Shown here piece after piece: positions 23,857 through 31,495 of a stretch of 64,000 nucleotides of DNA. Origin of the DNA: VRUE01 sp963728365 (GTDB taxonomy: Bacteria > Actinomycetota > Thermoleophilia > Solirubrobacterales > 70-9). Numbering within the stretch: position 1 is the first letter of the stretch; the number at the start of each line of letters is the position of its first letter. The DNA lies in the NCBI GenBank assembly GCA_963728365.1, contig CAVSJI010000001.1, forward strand, positions 1,550,001 through 1,614,000, read 5' to 3'. Position numbers and translations under genes: made by a program. Below the pieces are notes generated by a model. It was not told the DNA's origin. It searched no databases and saw only the letters and a program-made list of their open reading frames with translations.

Positions 23857-25178
23857 GCGCCGAGGACGCGCTCGGCGTACTCGTTGGCGAAGACGCGTCC
23901 CGGGTCGAGCTCATCGCGCGCCGCCTGGAACTCGAACCAGCGCGGGTAGCGCCCGGCCAGCGTCTCCGCGGTCTGGAAATGGCGCTTGCCCCAATGGGGG
24001 CGGCCGCCGTACTCGTTCATGATCGACTCGACCGCCTCGAAGTAGGGACGCCACTCCATGCCGCGGTACTGGTGGACGGCGATATAGGCGGTGTCGCGCT
24101 CGTGCGAGGGGCTGAGCAGGGCGTCGTCGCCGGCCGTCACCCGCATCTCGATCGGAAAGAAGACCGGGTACCGATTCGAGCGCACCCACTCGATCACCCG
24201 GCGCGCCGCGTCCGGTCCGTGCTCGCGCGGCACCCCGTACTCCATCTCGGTGAAGCGCACCCGGCGCTCGTTGGCGAAGATCCGGTCGCTGCGATCGGTG
24301 GACGTGGTGCCCGAAGCAAGCCAGGCGGCGAACCGCGAGAGCAGCGGGATCGCACGCGGGATCGCCTTCCCCGCCGCGGAGACGGCCTCCAGCGCCCAGT
24401 TCTCGAGCACGACGTCGTTGAGGAATGCGGCAGCCTGACCGCGCGGGCGCGGCGGACCGTCGGTGCGGTTGCGCTCCAGCACGAGGGCCGAGTCGGCGTA
24501 CGGGAAGGTGAAGAGCTCAAAATGGTCATGCGCGTCGACACGCTCCTGGAAGCTGTCGAGCACCGCCTCGCGCGGCTCGGACGTGTCGACCCGGTGCAGC
24601 GTGAACGCGGGCACGCAGCGCAACGTCACCGCGGCGATCGCGCCGAGGGCGCCGATGCCGACCCGCGCGGCGCGCAGCAGGTCGCCATCGTCCTCCCCAA
24701 GCTCGCGCACCGAGCCGTCGCCGAGCAGCATCTCGATCCCGACCACCTGCGAGGAGATGTTGCGCAGCTTGGCACCGGTGCCGTGCGTACCCGTCGAGAT
24801 CGCACCGGCGATCGTCTGGCGGTCGATGTCGCCGAGGTTCTCCATCGCCAGGCCGAGCCGACTGAGCTCCTCGTTCAGCCGGGCGAGCACGGTGCCACCG
24901 CCGACCTTGACGAGGCCGGATTCTCGGTCGGCGTCGATCACGCCGCTCAGCGCTCCGGCGTCGATCATCGTGCCCCCGTCGATCATCGCCGCCTCGGTGA
25001 ACGAGTGGCCGCTCGCCGCAACGCTCACCTTGCGCCCCGCGCCAGCGGCGACAACAATCGATTCGGCGAGCTCGTCGCGCCCGGTGGGCCGCAGGCACTC
25101 GAAGGGCGTGCAGGCCTGATCCCCGGCCCAATTGCGCCAGGTTGAGCCGCTCCGCCGATCGCTCCCGCCCCCCGACAT
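23853..25178 (-). CDS. D-arabinono-1,4-lactone oxidase-like FAD enzyme
   Basis: A 441-residue flavoprotein of the VAO/PCMH fold. The N-terminal FAD-binding region has VSVAASGHSFTEAAM; the usual His for covalent flavin is present in GHSFTEA. KVGGGTVLARLNEELSRLGL, TGTHGTGAKL and the C-terminal HWGKRHFQ (the HWxK motif of aldonolactone oxidases) follow. It would oxidise a sugar lactone or polyol to a 2-keto product with O2. It is preceded on the minus strand by an MFS transporter gene, which may move a substrate; this is inference. Confidence 0.85.
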   Translation of the reverse strand: MSGGGSDRRSGSTWRNWAGDQACTPFECLRPTGRDELAESIVVAAGAGRKVSVAASGHSFTEAAMIDGGTMIDAGALSGVIDADRESGLVKVGGGTVLARLNEELSRLGLAMENLGDIDRQTIAGAISTGTHGTGAKLRNISSQVVGIEMLLGDGSVRELGEDDGDLLRAARVGIGALGAIAAVTLRCVPAFTLHRVDTSEPREAVLDSFQERVDAHDHFELFTFPYADSALVLERNRTDGPPRPRGQAAAFLNDVVLENWALEAVSAAGKAIPRAIPLLSRFAAWLASGTTSTDRSDRIFANERRVRFTEMEYGVPREHGPDAARRVIEWVRSNRYPVFFPIEMRVTAGDDALLSPSHERDTAYIAVHQYRGMEWRPYFEAVESIMNEYGGRPHWGKRHFQTAETLAGRYPRWFEFQAARDELDPGRVFANEYAERVLGA

Positions 25179-25201
25179 CCAGTTCAGAGCCTACTGCCTG
25201 C

Positions 25202-26356
25202 TCAGCCCTCGACGGCTCGCATGGCCGGCGGCGCCCACGCGTGATGGACGTAGAGCACGGTACCCAGCAAGAGGGCGATGATCGCAGCGCTTGGCGCCGC
25301 GTTACCGGCGACGCTCGCCGCCGCGCCCCCCACCAGGCCGCCGACAACCTGGCCGGCCGCCCAAGCCATATTGGAGAGGCCGGCCGCGAACCCCTGGTGC
25401 AGGCGGCTCTCTTCCGCCATGTCGGAGAGCATCGTCAGCGCCGGCGTGAAGCAGATCCCGCCACCGAGCGAGGTCAGCATCAGCCCGGCCAGCACCACGC
25501 CGAGCGCCTCGCCGAGCGCGATCGCCGCCATCGCCACGGCGCAGATCGTCAGACCGACGACGAAGGGCAGCCGCCGTCCGGCGCGGTCGGAGAAGCGGCC
25601 GGTGATTGGCGCCAACACCCCCTCCAACGCGGCCCCGGCGATGAACCCGCCCGCGATCAGCACGTGGCCGCCACCGAGATCGGCCATCTGTAGCGGCGCC
25701 AGCACGTCGACCGCTCCGAACATGACCGAGGGAATGGCGACGAAGCTGGTGGCGAGCAAGATCGGCCGGCTGAAGATCGTCTCGAACACCTCACGCAGCT
25801 CCTGCCGCTCCGGAGCTTCGGGCTCGGGCGTCTGCGCCGCAATCGCAGCGAGCACCACCGCCACGCCGAGCACCGCGCTGAAGATCGCTTCGGTGCCCAC
25901 TTCGGCAGCAAGCGCCCCGAGGGCCGGCCCGAGCAGGGCCCCCGCGACGGCAGTGCCGAGCGCCGTGCCGATCACCGAGCCGCGGCGCTCAGCCGGATAG
26001 GCGCCGAGCAGCCAGGTCAGGGACCCGGACCAGATCAGCGCTCCCGCCCCGCCCTGTACGAGCCGCGCCACGTCGAGCAGCGCGAAGCTGTGCGCAAAGC
26101 CGAAGGCGACGCTGGCGACGCCGAGCAGCAGCAGACCGGAGATCACCGTTCGGCGCGGCCCGATCCGCGCCGCAAGCAGCCCAGCCGGAAGCGCGGCGAG
26201 CAGCGTGCCCGCCGCGTAGGCAGCGGAGAGGACCCCGGCCTGGGCCTTGCTCAACCCCAGGTCCGAGACATAGCCCGGAAGCAGCGGCGCGATAGCCGAG
26301 AAGAAGGCGACGTCGAAGAAGACCATCGCGGAGGCAAGCAGAAGCAATCGACGCAT
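25202..26356 (-). CDS. MFS transporter
   Basis: A 384-residue protein with 12 predicted membrane helices in two bundles. The A-motif-like loop after helix 2 is GLLAARIGPRRTVISG, and the equivalent second-half loop is GRFSDRAGRRLPFVVG. GSVIGTALGTAVAG in helix 5 resembles the antiporter C motif of drug/H+ exporters. The substrate is unknown. Start 26356 gives a short cytoplasmic N-terminus; an upstream in-frame codon would add six residues. It ends 24 bp before the lactone oxidase gene. Confidence 0.85.
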   Translation of the reverse strand: MRRLLLLASAMVFFDVAFFSAIAPLLPGYVSDLGLSKAQAGVLSAAYAAGTLLAALPAGLLAARIGPRRTVISGLLLLGVASVAFGFAHSFALLDVARLVQGGAGALIWSGSLTWLLGAYPAERRGSVIGTALGTAVAGALLGPALGALAAEVGTEAIFSAVLGVAVVLAAIAAQTPEPEAPERQELREVFETIFSRPILLATSFVAIPSVMFGAVDVLAPLQMADLGGGHVLIAGGFIAGAALEGVLAPITGRFSDRAGRRLPFVVGLTICAVAMAAIALGEALGVVLAGLMLTSLGGGICFTPALTMLSDMAEESRLHQGFAAGLSNMAWAAGQVVGGLVGGAAASVAGNAAPSAAIIALLLGTVLYVHHAWAPPAMRAVEG

Positions 26357-26430
26357 TGCAGACAATACAATCATCCCGAGCGATCACGCGCCACAGCCTC
26401 TGCGTCTAGCATCGACATATCGCTTACTCC

Positions 26431-26519
26431 GGAGGGGTGGCAGAGCGGTTGAATGCACCGGTCTTGAAAACCGGCAGGCGTCGCAAGGCGTCTCGGGGGT
26501 TCGAATCCCTCCCCCTCCG
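26431..26519 (+). tRNA. tRNA-Ser(TGA), intact, left end of integrated island
   Basis: An 89-base class II tRNA: acceptor GGAGGGG with CCCCTCC, D arm with GCAGAGCGGTTGAATGC, anticodon loop CTTGAAA (anticodon TGA), long variable arm, T arm GGGGG-TTCGAAT-CCCTC, discriminator G. Its 3' 57 bases plus two following bases are repeated exactly at 30132-30190, showing that an element has integrated here and kept the gene intact. Confidence 0.95.
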
Positions 26520-26521
26520 CT
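26463..26521 (+). repeat. attL, 59-bp direct repeat in tRNA-Ser
   Basis: It runs from the anticodon loop (CTTGAAAAC) through the tRNA end to the base pair CT. It is identical over all 59 bases to 30132-30190. Confidence 0.93.
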
Positions 26522-26614
26522 GACAGCGCTAGATCCGGCTTTCTAGAGCCGTTTGCTGGGGATCCCTGCGGCCGCCGCCGAGTCCGGTTGCCTCCGGCTG
26601 ATTCCGGTTGTCAC

Positions 26615-26644
26615 GGCGGCACAGGGTGGCACGACGGTGGCACA
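26615..26644 (+). repeat. three tandem GGTGGCACA-like words
   Basis: GGCGGCACA, GGTGGCACG and GGTGGCACA recur at 9-11-bp intervals, about 95 bp inside attL. Closely spaced short repeats beside an att site are typical of integrase arm or excisionase sites. Nothing else is seen in 26522-26751. Confidence 0.45.
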
Positions 26645-26751
26645 GGTCGATCAGTTCATTAAAATTGAGCAAAGCTTGGCGGTTCCTCCCGACAGGAGCC
26701 CGCCCCGTTCTTGAGTTTTCGCGGATCGCTCCAGGACACTAGGTTTCGCTC

Positions 26752-27285
26752 ATGCCCCTTTGGTCAGTCGAGTTCGTCATCGAGGATCATGAGCGTGTGC
26801 CCTTGAACTGCGCCGGCGCGCGGGTAGTCGGACCTCACGACTACTACGTCGTCCAGCCCTGGGAAGAAGGCAGCGGTCCTAGCTCATTCAATCTCGACGT
26901 AGAAGCCGATTCAGCGGAACATGCAAGAGAACAGGCAATCTCTCTCTATGCGCAGGTCCGAAAGGAAGCTGAACTTCCCCAGGCTCCCCCTCGCATAGCA
27001 ACAATCGCCCCTGTGGTTGGCGTGCCCTATCCCGCTGATCGTTTGATCTTCGAGGCCGAAGATATGTTTGAAGAAAGGCGGTTTGGTCTCGCAATCGTCG
27101 CAGCCCAAGTGCACTGCGAGATGTGGATTAGGGCCCGCATTGAAGAGGTCGCGAATGCGAGTGGACATGCGCTCGTGCGCCTCGCCCCGCAAATGCCTCG
27201 CTCCTGGTCGCTGATGGATTCCTCCGGACCTCGGATCTTCGAGGCTCCGAGGCCGAAGGCGCGGCGCTGCTCGACGCCTACCTAG
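26752..27285 (+). CDS. hypothetical protein, probably C-terminally frameshifted
   Basis: A 177-residue frame. The N-terminal half is beta-rich (MPLWSVEFVIEDHERVPLNC) and the second half helical (LIFEAEDMFEERRFGLAIVA, then AAQVHCEMWIRARIEEVA), which resembles HEPN-like or DUF4145-type helical proteins but lacks a clear RNase motif. The last 20 residues turn basic, while another frame ends with EAEGAALLDAYLDDQGEE before a stop at 27302, suggesting a frameshift or a fused gene tail. Codon use differs from the flanking chromosome. Confidence 0.5.
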   Translation: MPLWSVEFVIEDHERVPLNCAGARVVGPHDYYVVQPWEEGSGPSSFNLDVEADSAEHAREQAISLYAQVRKEAELPQAPPRIATIAPVVGVPYPADRLIFEAEDMFEERRFGLAIVAAQVHCEMWIRARIEEVANASGHALVRLAPQMPRSWSLMDSSGPRIFEAPRPKARRCSTPT

Positions 27286-27336
27286 ACGATCAGGGCGAGG
27301 AGTGACTCACCGAGACCAATTGCCCAAGCGCGCCCG

Positions 27337-27669
27337 GTGCAGCGGATAAGTTGCGGGCATGGACAAGGATCGCGAAAGCGTGCGATTCGGGGAGCCGAGG
27401 ACGCCCAGATCGTCTATCGGCGCTCCAGCGCACGGCCGGTCGAGTACGCGATCATGCTCCAGAGCCGAGGGGCGAATGGCTGGGAGACGCGAATCGTGGC
27501 GGACAACTCCCATGCCGACCGCCACGTTGACGAGCATCACTGCCACCGCTACCTTGACGGCGAGAAGCAACCCGCCGAGCCGCTTCCCTTCAAGGTCTCG
27601 GACACCAACGACGCGATGGCGAAGATCATCGAGTGGCTCGGCGAGAACTGGAGCGAGCTAATCTCATGA
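27337..27669 (+). CDS. hypothetical island protein
   Basis: A 110-residue frame from a GTG. The convincing part begins around residue 25: IVYRRSSARPVEYAIMLQSR, then WETRIVADNSHADRHVDEHH and PLPFKVSDTNDAMAKIIEWL, compatible with a small beta-sheet domain followed by a helix. Histidine-rich DRHVDEHHCH could bind metal. The true start is uncertain; an ATG at 27359 lies in another frame. The TGA overlaps the ATG of the next gene (ATGA). Confidence 0.55.
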   Translation: MQRISCGHGQGSRKRAIRGAEDAQIVYRRSSARPVEYAIMLQSRGANGWETRIVADNSHADRHVDEHHCHRYLDGEKQPAEPLPFKVSDTNDAMAKIIEWLGENWSELIS

Positions 27670-28043
27670 CGACGATGCCAACGCCTGCCGAGAAAGCCGC
27701 CCTATCGGCCTTCATCGACTCGGCTACGAGCGATGTCGATCCTGGCTACCCGCACGGTGCCGCCTTCATCCCCTGGCAGGACACACCCCAGACGGACCGG
27801 ATTCTCTGGCGCTACCTGCACGAAGGGCGACCGGCCGTCATCGTCGGCACCGAGGACTTCGACATGGTGATCGAGCCGGTCCAGACAGGCCGCCTCGGCA
27901 GGCTGCGCAACGAGCTTCTTCAACGGATCACGGTAGAGGTTTCCTACCGCCACAAGGACGCCCCGCCCGCCACCGACATCCCGCCGGTCCGGGCAGACAT
28001 CGGCCGTCATGCGCTGGAGCGCCTCGCCCCTGCCGCTGCTTGA
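27666..28043 (+). CDS. hypothetical island protein
   Basis: A 125-residue protein, MTTMPTPAEKAALSAFIDSA onward, with RPAVIVGTEDFDMVIEPV in the middle and VEVSYRHKDAPP later. No known domain is recognised. The start is fixed by the 4-bp ATGA overlap with the gene before it, which argues that both are real and made together. It is followed after one base by the HicB-like frame. Confidence 0.55.
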   Translation: MTTMPTPAEKAALSAFIDSATSDVDPGYPHGAAFIPWQDTPQTDRILWRYLHEGRPAVIVGTEDFDMVIEPVQTGRLGRLRNELLQRITVEVSYRHKDAPPATDIPPVRADIGRHALERLAPAAA

Positions 28044-28044
28044 C

Positions 28045-28230
28045 GTGAACGAGCCCGTTCGCGTGATCCACCATCGCGAGAACGATCATTGGTGGGCCGA
28101 GTCCCCCGACGTAGAGGGCTGGTCGGCAGCCGGCGACTCCCGTGACCAGGTCGTATGCCTCGCGGAACAAGGAATCCAGTTTGCCCTTGGACACCCGGCC
28201 AAACTTGAGCATCGCCTGCTGGCCCGGTAA
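28045..28230 (+). CDS. HicB-like domain protein, orphan
   Basis: A 61-residue protein consisting of the partial RNase H-like fold found in HicB antitoxins: VRVIHHRENDHWWAESPDVE, then GWSAAGDSRDQVVCLAEQG. No C-terminal DNA-binding domain and no HicA toxin gene are next to it, so it need not be an antitoxin. GTG 28045 starts one base after the upstream stop; an ATG at 28009 in the same frame would overlap that gene by 35 bp. Confidence 0.65.
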   Translation: MNEPVRVIHHRENDHWWAESPDVEGWSAAGDSRDQVVCLAEQGIQFALGHPAKLEHRLLAR

Positions 28231-28369
28231 AGCCTCTCGGAAATCCTTTCGACGCCGCCGACTCGGGCAAGAGCCTAGTTGCAGACATCCGTTTCCCCGA
28301 TTTCCTCGGCAGTTGCGGGGAGACACTGGCAGGAGTGGGCCGATGTTCCCTACGGTTGAAAGCGAGAGA

Positions 28370-28440
28370 CCCGGCACCCCTCGTCGTAAGAGGGAACCGG
28401 GCCGCTCATGGCAAAGGGGTCGGGCGGACGCGCCCGGCCC
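28370..28440 (+). other. two consecutive GC hairpins before the helicase-loader gene
   Basis: Hairpin 1 (28370-28401) has outer stem CCCGG/CCGGG and inner stem CCCTC/GAGGG. Hairpin 2 (28417-28440) is GGGTCGGGCG-gacg-CGCCCGGCCC, followed by TTCTATTA. The gap 28231-28568 has no convincing gene. The pair may be a terminator or attenuator, or a structured leader, before the ATPase gene. Confidence 0.5.
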
Positions 28441-28568
28441 TTCTATTACCCGAGCCTACATCCCACCAGCCTCAACTTTCCGCCCGCTTTTCGGATAACG
28501 CGGCCTTTATCGGACAGGGGTCCTACGCGCACGGACGTGAAGGAAACCACTGGGCATCGATCCAAGCC

Positions 28569-29570
28569 ATGTTGTCCGGCGACAGCCGTTTACTTCGGGC
28601 AATGGTCGCTCCAGCTCGCGATAGAGACTCCGCCGATGAGCGAGAGGAAATCCGAGCGTTCGTAAACGCGCATCCAGAAGTGGAGCGGGTGGTCAAATTC
28701 AACGATGAGGTCGGACGACTTCCTTCTGGTCCAGCAAAGGGCTGGCGAGAGCGTGAACGAAAAGCAAAATCGTGCGAGCAATGCGAAGGCGACCTCTGGA
28801 TCGAAGGACCCGATGGGTCGCATGTTCCATGCGAGTGCCGGAAACGCAGAGCTGATAGGCGGGCACGCAACAGGCTTCGCGCGGGGGACTGGTGGAGCGG
28901 CACTTCGCTTAGCTTCGCTGCACCACCTCTGGCCGCCGTCCCCCATGCAGCGCGCGACGCCGTAGAGCAACTCTGCAGCGAGATCAAACGCACAAAGCGT
29001 TCTCACGGACTATGGATCGTGGGCGACGCCGGCGCTGGTAAGTCCTCCTTGTGTGCGTATATCGCCCAACGCCTCTATCCCTCCAACGATGCGGTCGCTG
29101 AGCGCACGGGGAATCTCGTTGCCCATCTACGTTGGCTGGGCGCAGTGAGAGGCGAATACGCCGTCGAACAACGCATGGAAAAGCTAGTGGATGTGCCGCT
29201 TTTGGTCTTGGACGACCTTGATCGACCGATTCGCACCCACCGCCCGGCGACGGGACTGGCGATGCGAGAAAGCTGCACGAGTCAAGACCTAATCCGACTC
29301 GCGACCTTGCTGAATGATCGTCTAGCTGCATCACGCCCGACCGTGATTGCCACGAGAGCCCAACCGGAGGACTGCGCGGCAAGGCTTGCTGCCATTACCC
29401 CCGCCGACCTTGTGCGCGGCCTCCTCGCGATCGCCTCTGACGAAACGAGCCCATTTGAGGACTTCCCCTCTTACTCGCTCGACCTACTTGAGGGCGCTGT
29501 CCGAGCTACTAGAAGTGCCTGTCGTGCCTGTCACCTGGACTTGGCTCAATCCACAGCGGCCGCTGCATAG
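28569..29570 (+). CDS. DnaC-like AAA+ helicase loader with zinc-finger-like N-terminus
   Basis: A 333-residue ATPase. Near the N-terminus CEQCEGDLWIEG and HVPCECRKRR give four cysteines, as in DnaC/DnaI-type loaders. The AAA+ part has Walker A GDAGAGKSSLCAYIA and Walker B VPLLVLDDLDRP, with the later RPTVIATRAQP as sensor-like strand. Such proteins place a replicative helicase on an element's origin. No initiator or helicase gene is present in the island, so it must use host or helper partners. The start is uncertain; ATG 28569 is the first after the hairpins in frame. Confidence 0.75.
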   Translation: MLSGDSRLLRAMVAPARDRDSADEREEIRAFVNAHPEVERVVKFNDEVGRLPSGPAKGWRERERKAKSCEQCEGDLWIEGPDGSHVPCECRKRRADRRARNRLRAGDWWSGTSLSFAAPPLAAVPHAARDAVEQLCSEIKRTKRSHGLWIVGDAGAGKSSLCAYIAQRLYPSNDAVAERTGNLVAHLRWLGAVRGEYAVEQRMEKLVDVPLLVLDDLDRPIRTHRPATGLAMRESCTSQDLIRLATLLNDRLAASRPTVIATRAQPEDCAARLAAITPADLVRGLLAIASDETSPFEDFPSYSLDLLEGAVRATRSACRACHLDLAQSTAAAA

Positions 29571-29953
29571 AGGCGACTGGTGCCTCTGAAGGTGCGCAGT
29601 AACTCGCGTGCGCGGCAGACCGGGATGTCCACCCAAATCTCGCTCTCGGCGGCGACTATCCGCGCCGACTTTTCTCTTTCTCTTGGCGTTTCAGCACGCT
29701 CCCGCGCCTTGAATGCGGCCTCTTCTTCAGCTTCCATCCGATGAACTATCTCGGTGAGCGATAGGCCAACCGATACCGCTGGAAGAGTCCACCCATGACC
29801 GGGGGCAGCATGCACCTGGGATTCGTAGCGCTGAATTTCGGCAAGCTCGTCCCCTCGCGATCGGCGCGGTCGCTCATGGTCACGCACAAAAGCAAGATCG
29901 CAATAGCGCCGGACGGAGCCGCATCTGTAGTTGTGCCTTCGGGCTGGCCTCAA
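29546..29953 (-). CDS. hypothetical helical protein
   Basis: A frame of up to 135 residues whose second half is a charged helix (HRMEAEEEAAFKARERAETP, REREKSARIVAAESEI) ending IPVCRARELLRTFRG. The N-terminal 45 residues look like out-of-frame Arg-rich sequence, so the real start is probably internal, near the LSLTEIVHRMEAE region. It overlaps the 3' end of the loader gene by 25 bp tail to tail. No family is recognised. The remainder to attR at 30132 has no convincing gene. Confidence 0.4.
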   Translation of the reverse strand: MRPARRHNYRCGSVRRYCDLAFVRDHERPRRSRGDELAEIQRYESQVHAAPGHGWTLPAVSVGLSLTEIVHRMEAEEEAAFKARERAETPREREKSARIVAAESEIWVDIPVCRARELLRTFRGTSRLYAAAAVD

Positions 29954-30131
29954 TCTGCCCGAAACGCCGTGCTGCGCTGGATGGCGAGCATATGCATGGA
30001 AGCTCGCCCAGAGTTACTGATGTCGTCGCGAGTCGGAGTGAGTCAGACCACGCGCCACTACTGCGGCACGGCCGGTGGCACGAAACTCGCAAACGGCTTG
30101 AGCAAGCCACTTCCCACGCCTCTACTCGCGC

Positions 30132-30190
30132 CTTGAAAACCGGCAGGCGTCGCAAGGCGTCTCGGGGGTTCGAATCCCTCCCCCTCCGCT
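30132..30190 (+). repeat. attR, 59-bp direct repeat of tRNA-Ser 3' part
   Basis: An exact copy of 26463-26521, lacking the 5' part of the tRNA, so it is not a functional gene. It defines the right end of the island. Confidence 0.93.
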
Positions 30191-30193
30191 CAT

Positions 30194-30236
30194 GTGATGT
30201 CCCGCGACATCTGTCTCCGATGTCGCGACACATCAC
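30194..30236. repeat. 18-bp near-perfect inverted repeat next to attR
   Basis: GTGATGTCCCGCGACATC and, after seven bases, GATGTCGCGACACATCAC pair at 17 of 18 positions. It begins four bases outside attR. A short frame (30220-30300) reads through it. It may be the scar of an insertion sequence end, an operator or a terminator. Nothing else is seen up to 30346. Confidence 0.5.
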
Positions 30237-30346
30237 AGGTGAAGTGCTCTGGGGAGTCGAACCCGAAGACGACCTCGTCCTGCTCGACGGCGATGTCTGA
30301 AAGCCGCCTCCTTCAGCCGCTCCATCGTCGTCCTCATCGGGATTGC

Positions 30347-30697
30347 TCAGTTCGCGAGCATCGCGAGAATGCCCATCGCCAGGGTGGCGAATATGCCAGC
30401 CCCGATCTGGAGCGTCAGACGCTGAAGGGAATCGAGGCGTGAGGACATCTCGGCGCGGAAGGCAATGAAGTCCTGCCTCAACTCGGTGCGCTGATGCCGG
30501 AGCTCAACCTCGACGTGGTCGAAGCGCTGGTCGACCTGCTCAAAGCGACCGTCAACCTGCTCGAATCGCTGGTCAACCTGCTCGAAGCGTCGGTCAACCT
30601 GGTCGAGGCGTGCGTCGACGCGATCGAACCGCTCGTCCACGTGACGGCTGAAGTCGTCGAGCCTCGCGTCGGTCCAACTTTCCCTCATCGCCTCCAT
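30347..30697 (-). CDS. coiled-coil protein with C-terminal membrane anchor
   Basis: A 116-residue protein. Residues 10-70 are an uninterrupted heptad repeat (ARLDQVDRRFEQVDQRFEQV and similar), encoded by imperfect 21-bp tandem repeats. A basic segment is followed by a C-terminal hydrophobic helix (LTLQIGAGIFATLAMGILAM). This is the architecture of tail-anchored coiled-coil proteins such as the DUF1640 type. ATG 30697 was chosen; a further 17 codons could be added upstream. Function unknown. Confidence 0.65.
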   Translation of the reverse strand: MEAMRESWTDARLDDFSRHVDERFDRVDARLDQVDRRFEQVDQRFEQVDGRFEQVDQRFDHVEVELRHQRTELRQDFIAFRAEMSSRLDSLQRLTLQIGAGIFATLAMGILAMLAN

Positions 30698-30765
30698 ATT
30701 GCCACCGTAGCGGACAAGACGTTGCGCCGCGGCAGAAAGGTGTGACAAAAGTGAAAAATCTTTGG

Positions 30766-31431
30766 TCAGGCGACCAAGGCGACGTTGAGGCCGTCATGGC
30801 CCTTGACCCCGACGACTTGGATCGTGGTCGCCTCGACACGGGGGTCGGCGGCCTGCAGCTCATGCAGACGGCGCTGGGCGGGGATCGTGGGGTCGTCGCT
30901 CTCGGGGTTGACGAGCTCACCGCCGCGGACGACGTTGTCGCTGACGATCAGGCCGCCGGGGCGCGTGTGGTCGACCGACCAGGCGAAGTACTCGGGCGTG
31001 TGGGCCTTGTCGGCGTCGATGAAGACGAGGTCGAAGGGCCCGGCTTCCTCCGCCTCCAGCTGGGGCAGGAGGTCGAGCGCCGGGCCGAGGCGCAGGTCGA
31101 CCGTCTCGCCGAGGCCGGCACGGGCGATGTTGGCCCCCGCCACCTCCGCGTTGCGCGGCTCGGCCTCGAGCGTGATCAGGCGGCCCCCCTCGGGCAGCGC
31201 CCGGGCCAGCCAGATCGTGCTGTAGCCGCCCAGCGTGCCGAACTCGAGGATCGAGCGCGCCCCGATCGAGAGCGCCAGGAGCCGCAGCAGCTTGCCCTGC
31301 GGCGGCGAGACCTGGATCGCCGGCAACCCCGCCTCCTCGCTCGCGCGCAGCGCGGCTTCCAGCGCCTCGTCGTGCGGCGCGAGCAGGCCGGACACATACT
31401 CGTCGACCGCGGTCCAGGTCTCCTGCGCCAT
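30766..31431 (-). CDS. O-methyltransferase (family 3, catechol/caffeoyl-CoA type)
   Basis: A 221-residue SAM enzyme. After an N-terminal helix, SILEFGTLGGYSTIWLARAL is motif I, ITLEAEPRNAEVA carries the acidic ribose-binding residue, and DLVFIDADKAHTPEYF with SDNVVRGG provide the Asp and Asn that bind the divalent metal in this family. It is expected to methylate a catechol-like hydroxyl. It stands alone and diverges from the ion-channel gene with 64 bp between starts. Confidence 0.88.
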   Translation of the reverse strand: MAQETWTAVDEYVSGLLAPHDEALEAALRASEEAGLPAIQVSPPQGKLLRLLALSIGARSILEFGTLGGYSTIWLARALPEGGRLITLEAEPRNAEVAGANIARAGLGETVDLRLGPALDLLPQLEAEEAGPFDLVFIDADKAHTPEYFAWSVDHTRPGGLIVSDNVVRGGELVNPESDDPTIPAQRRLHELQAADPRVEATTIQVVGVKGHDGLNVALVA

Positions 31432-31495
31432 GCCAGAGGTCTATCAGCGCGGCGATTCGGCAGGAAACCCACCCCGGCGACCGAACGTCCGGAGA

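Larger units (their letters stand above)
26522..30190. mobile_element. 3.7-kb tRNA-Ser island without its own integrase
   Basis: It is bounded by 59-bp direct repeats of the tRNA-Ser 3' part. Inside are five or six small plus-strand genes including a DnaC-like helicase loader and a HicB-like protein. No recombinase, capsid or conjugation gene is visible. Codon use is noticeably less GC-biased than in the chromosome. It may be a satellite-type element mobilised in trans, or a deleted remnant. Confidence 0.8.

Noticed and set aside
30220..30300. 26-codon frame ending GVEPEDDLVLLDGDV
   Set aside because: It reads through the inverted repeat at 30194 and is too short to support as a gene; it could be a remnant of an insertion sequence, but no transposase is visible.
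30500..30640. 21-bp tandem repeats as a regulatory array
   Set aside because: They are the coding sequence of heptad repeats in the coiled-coil protein.
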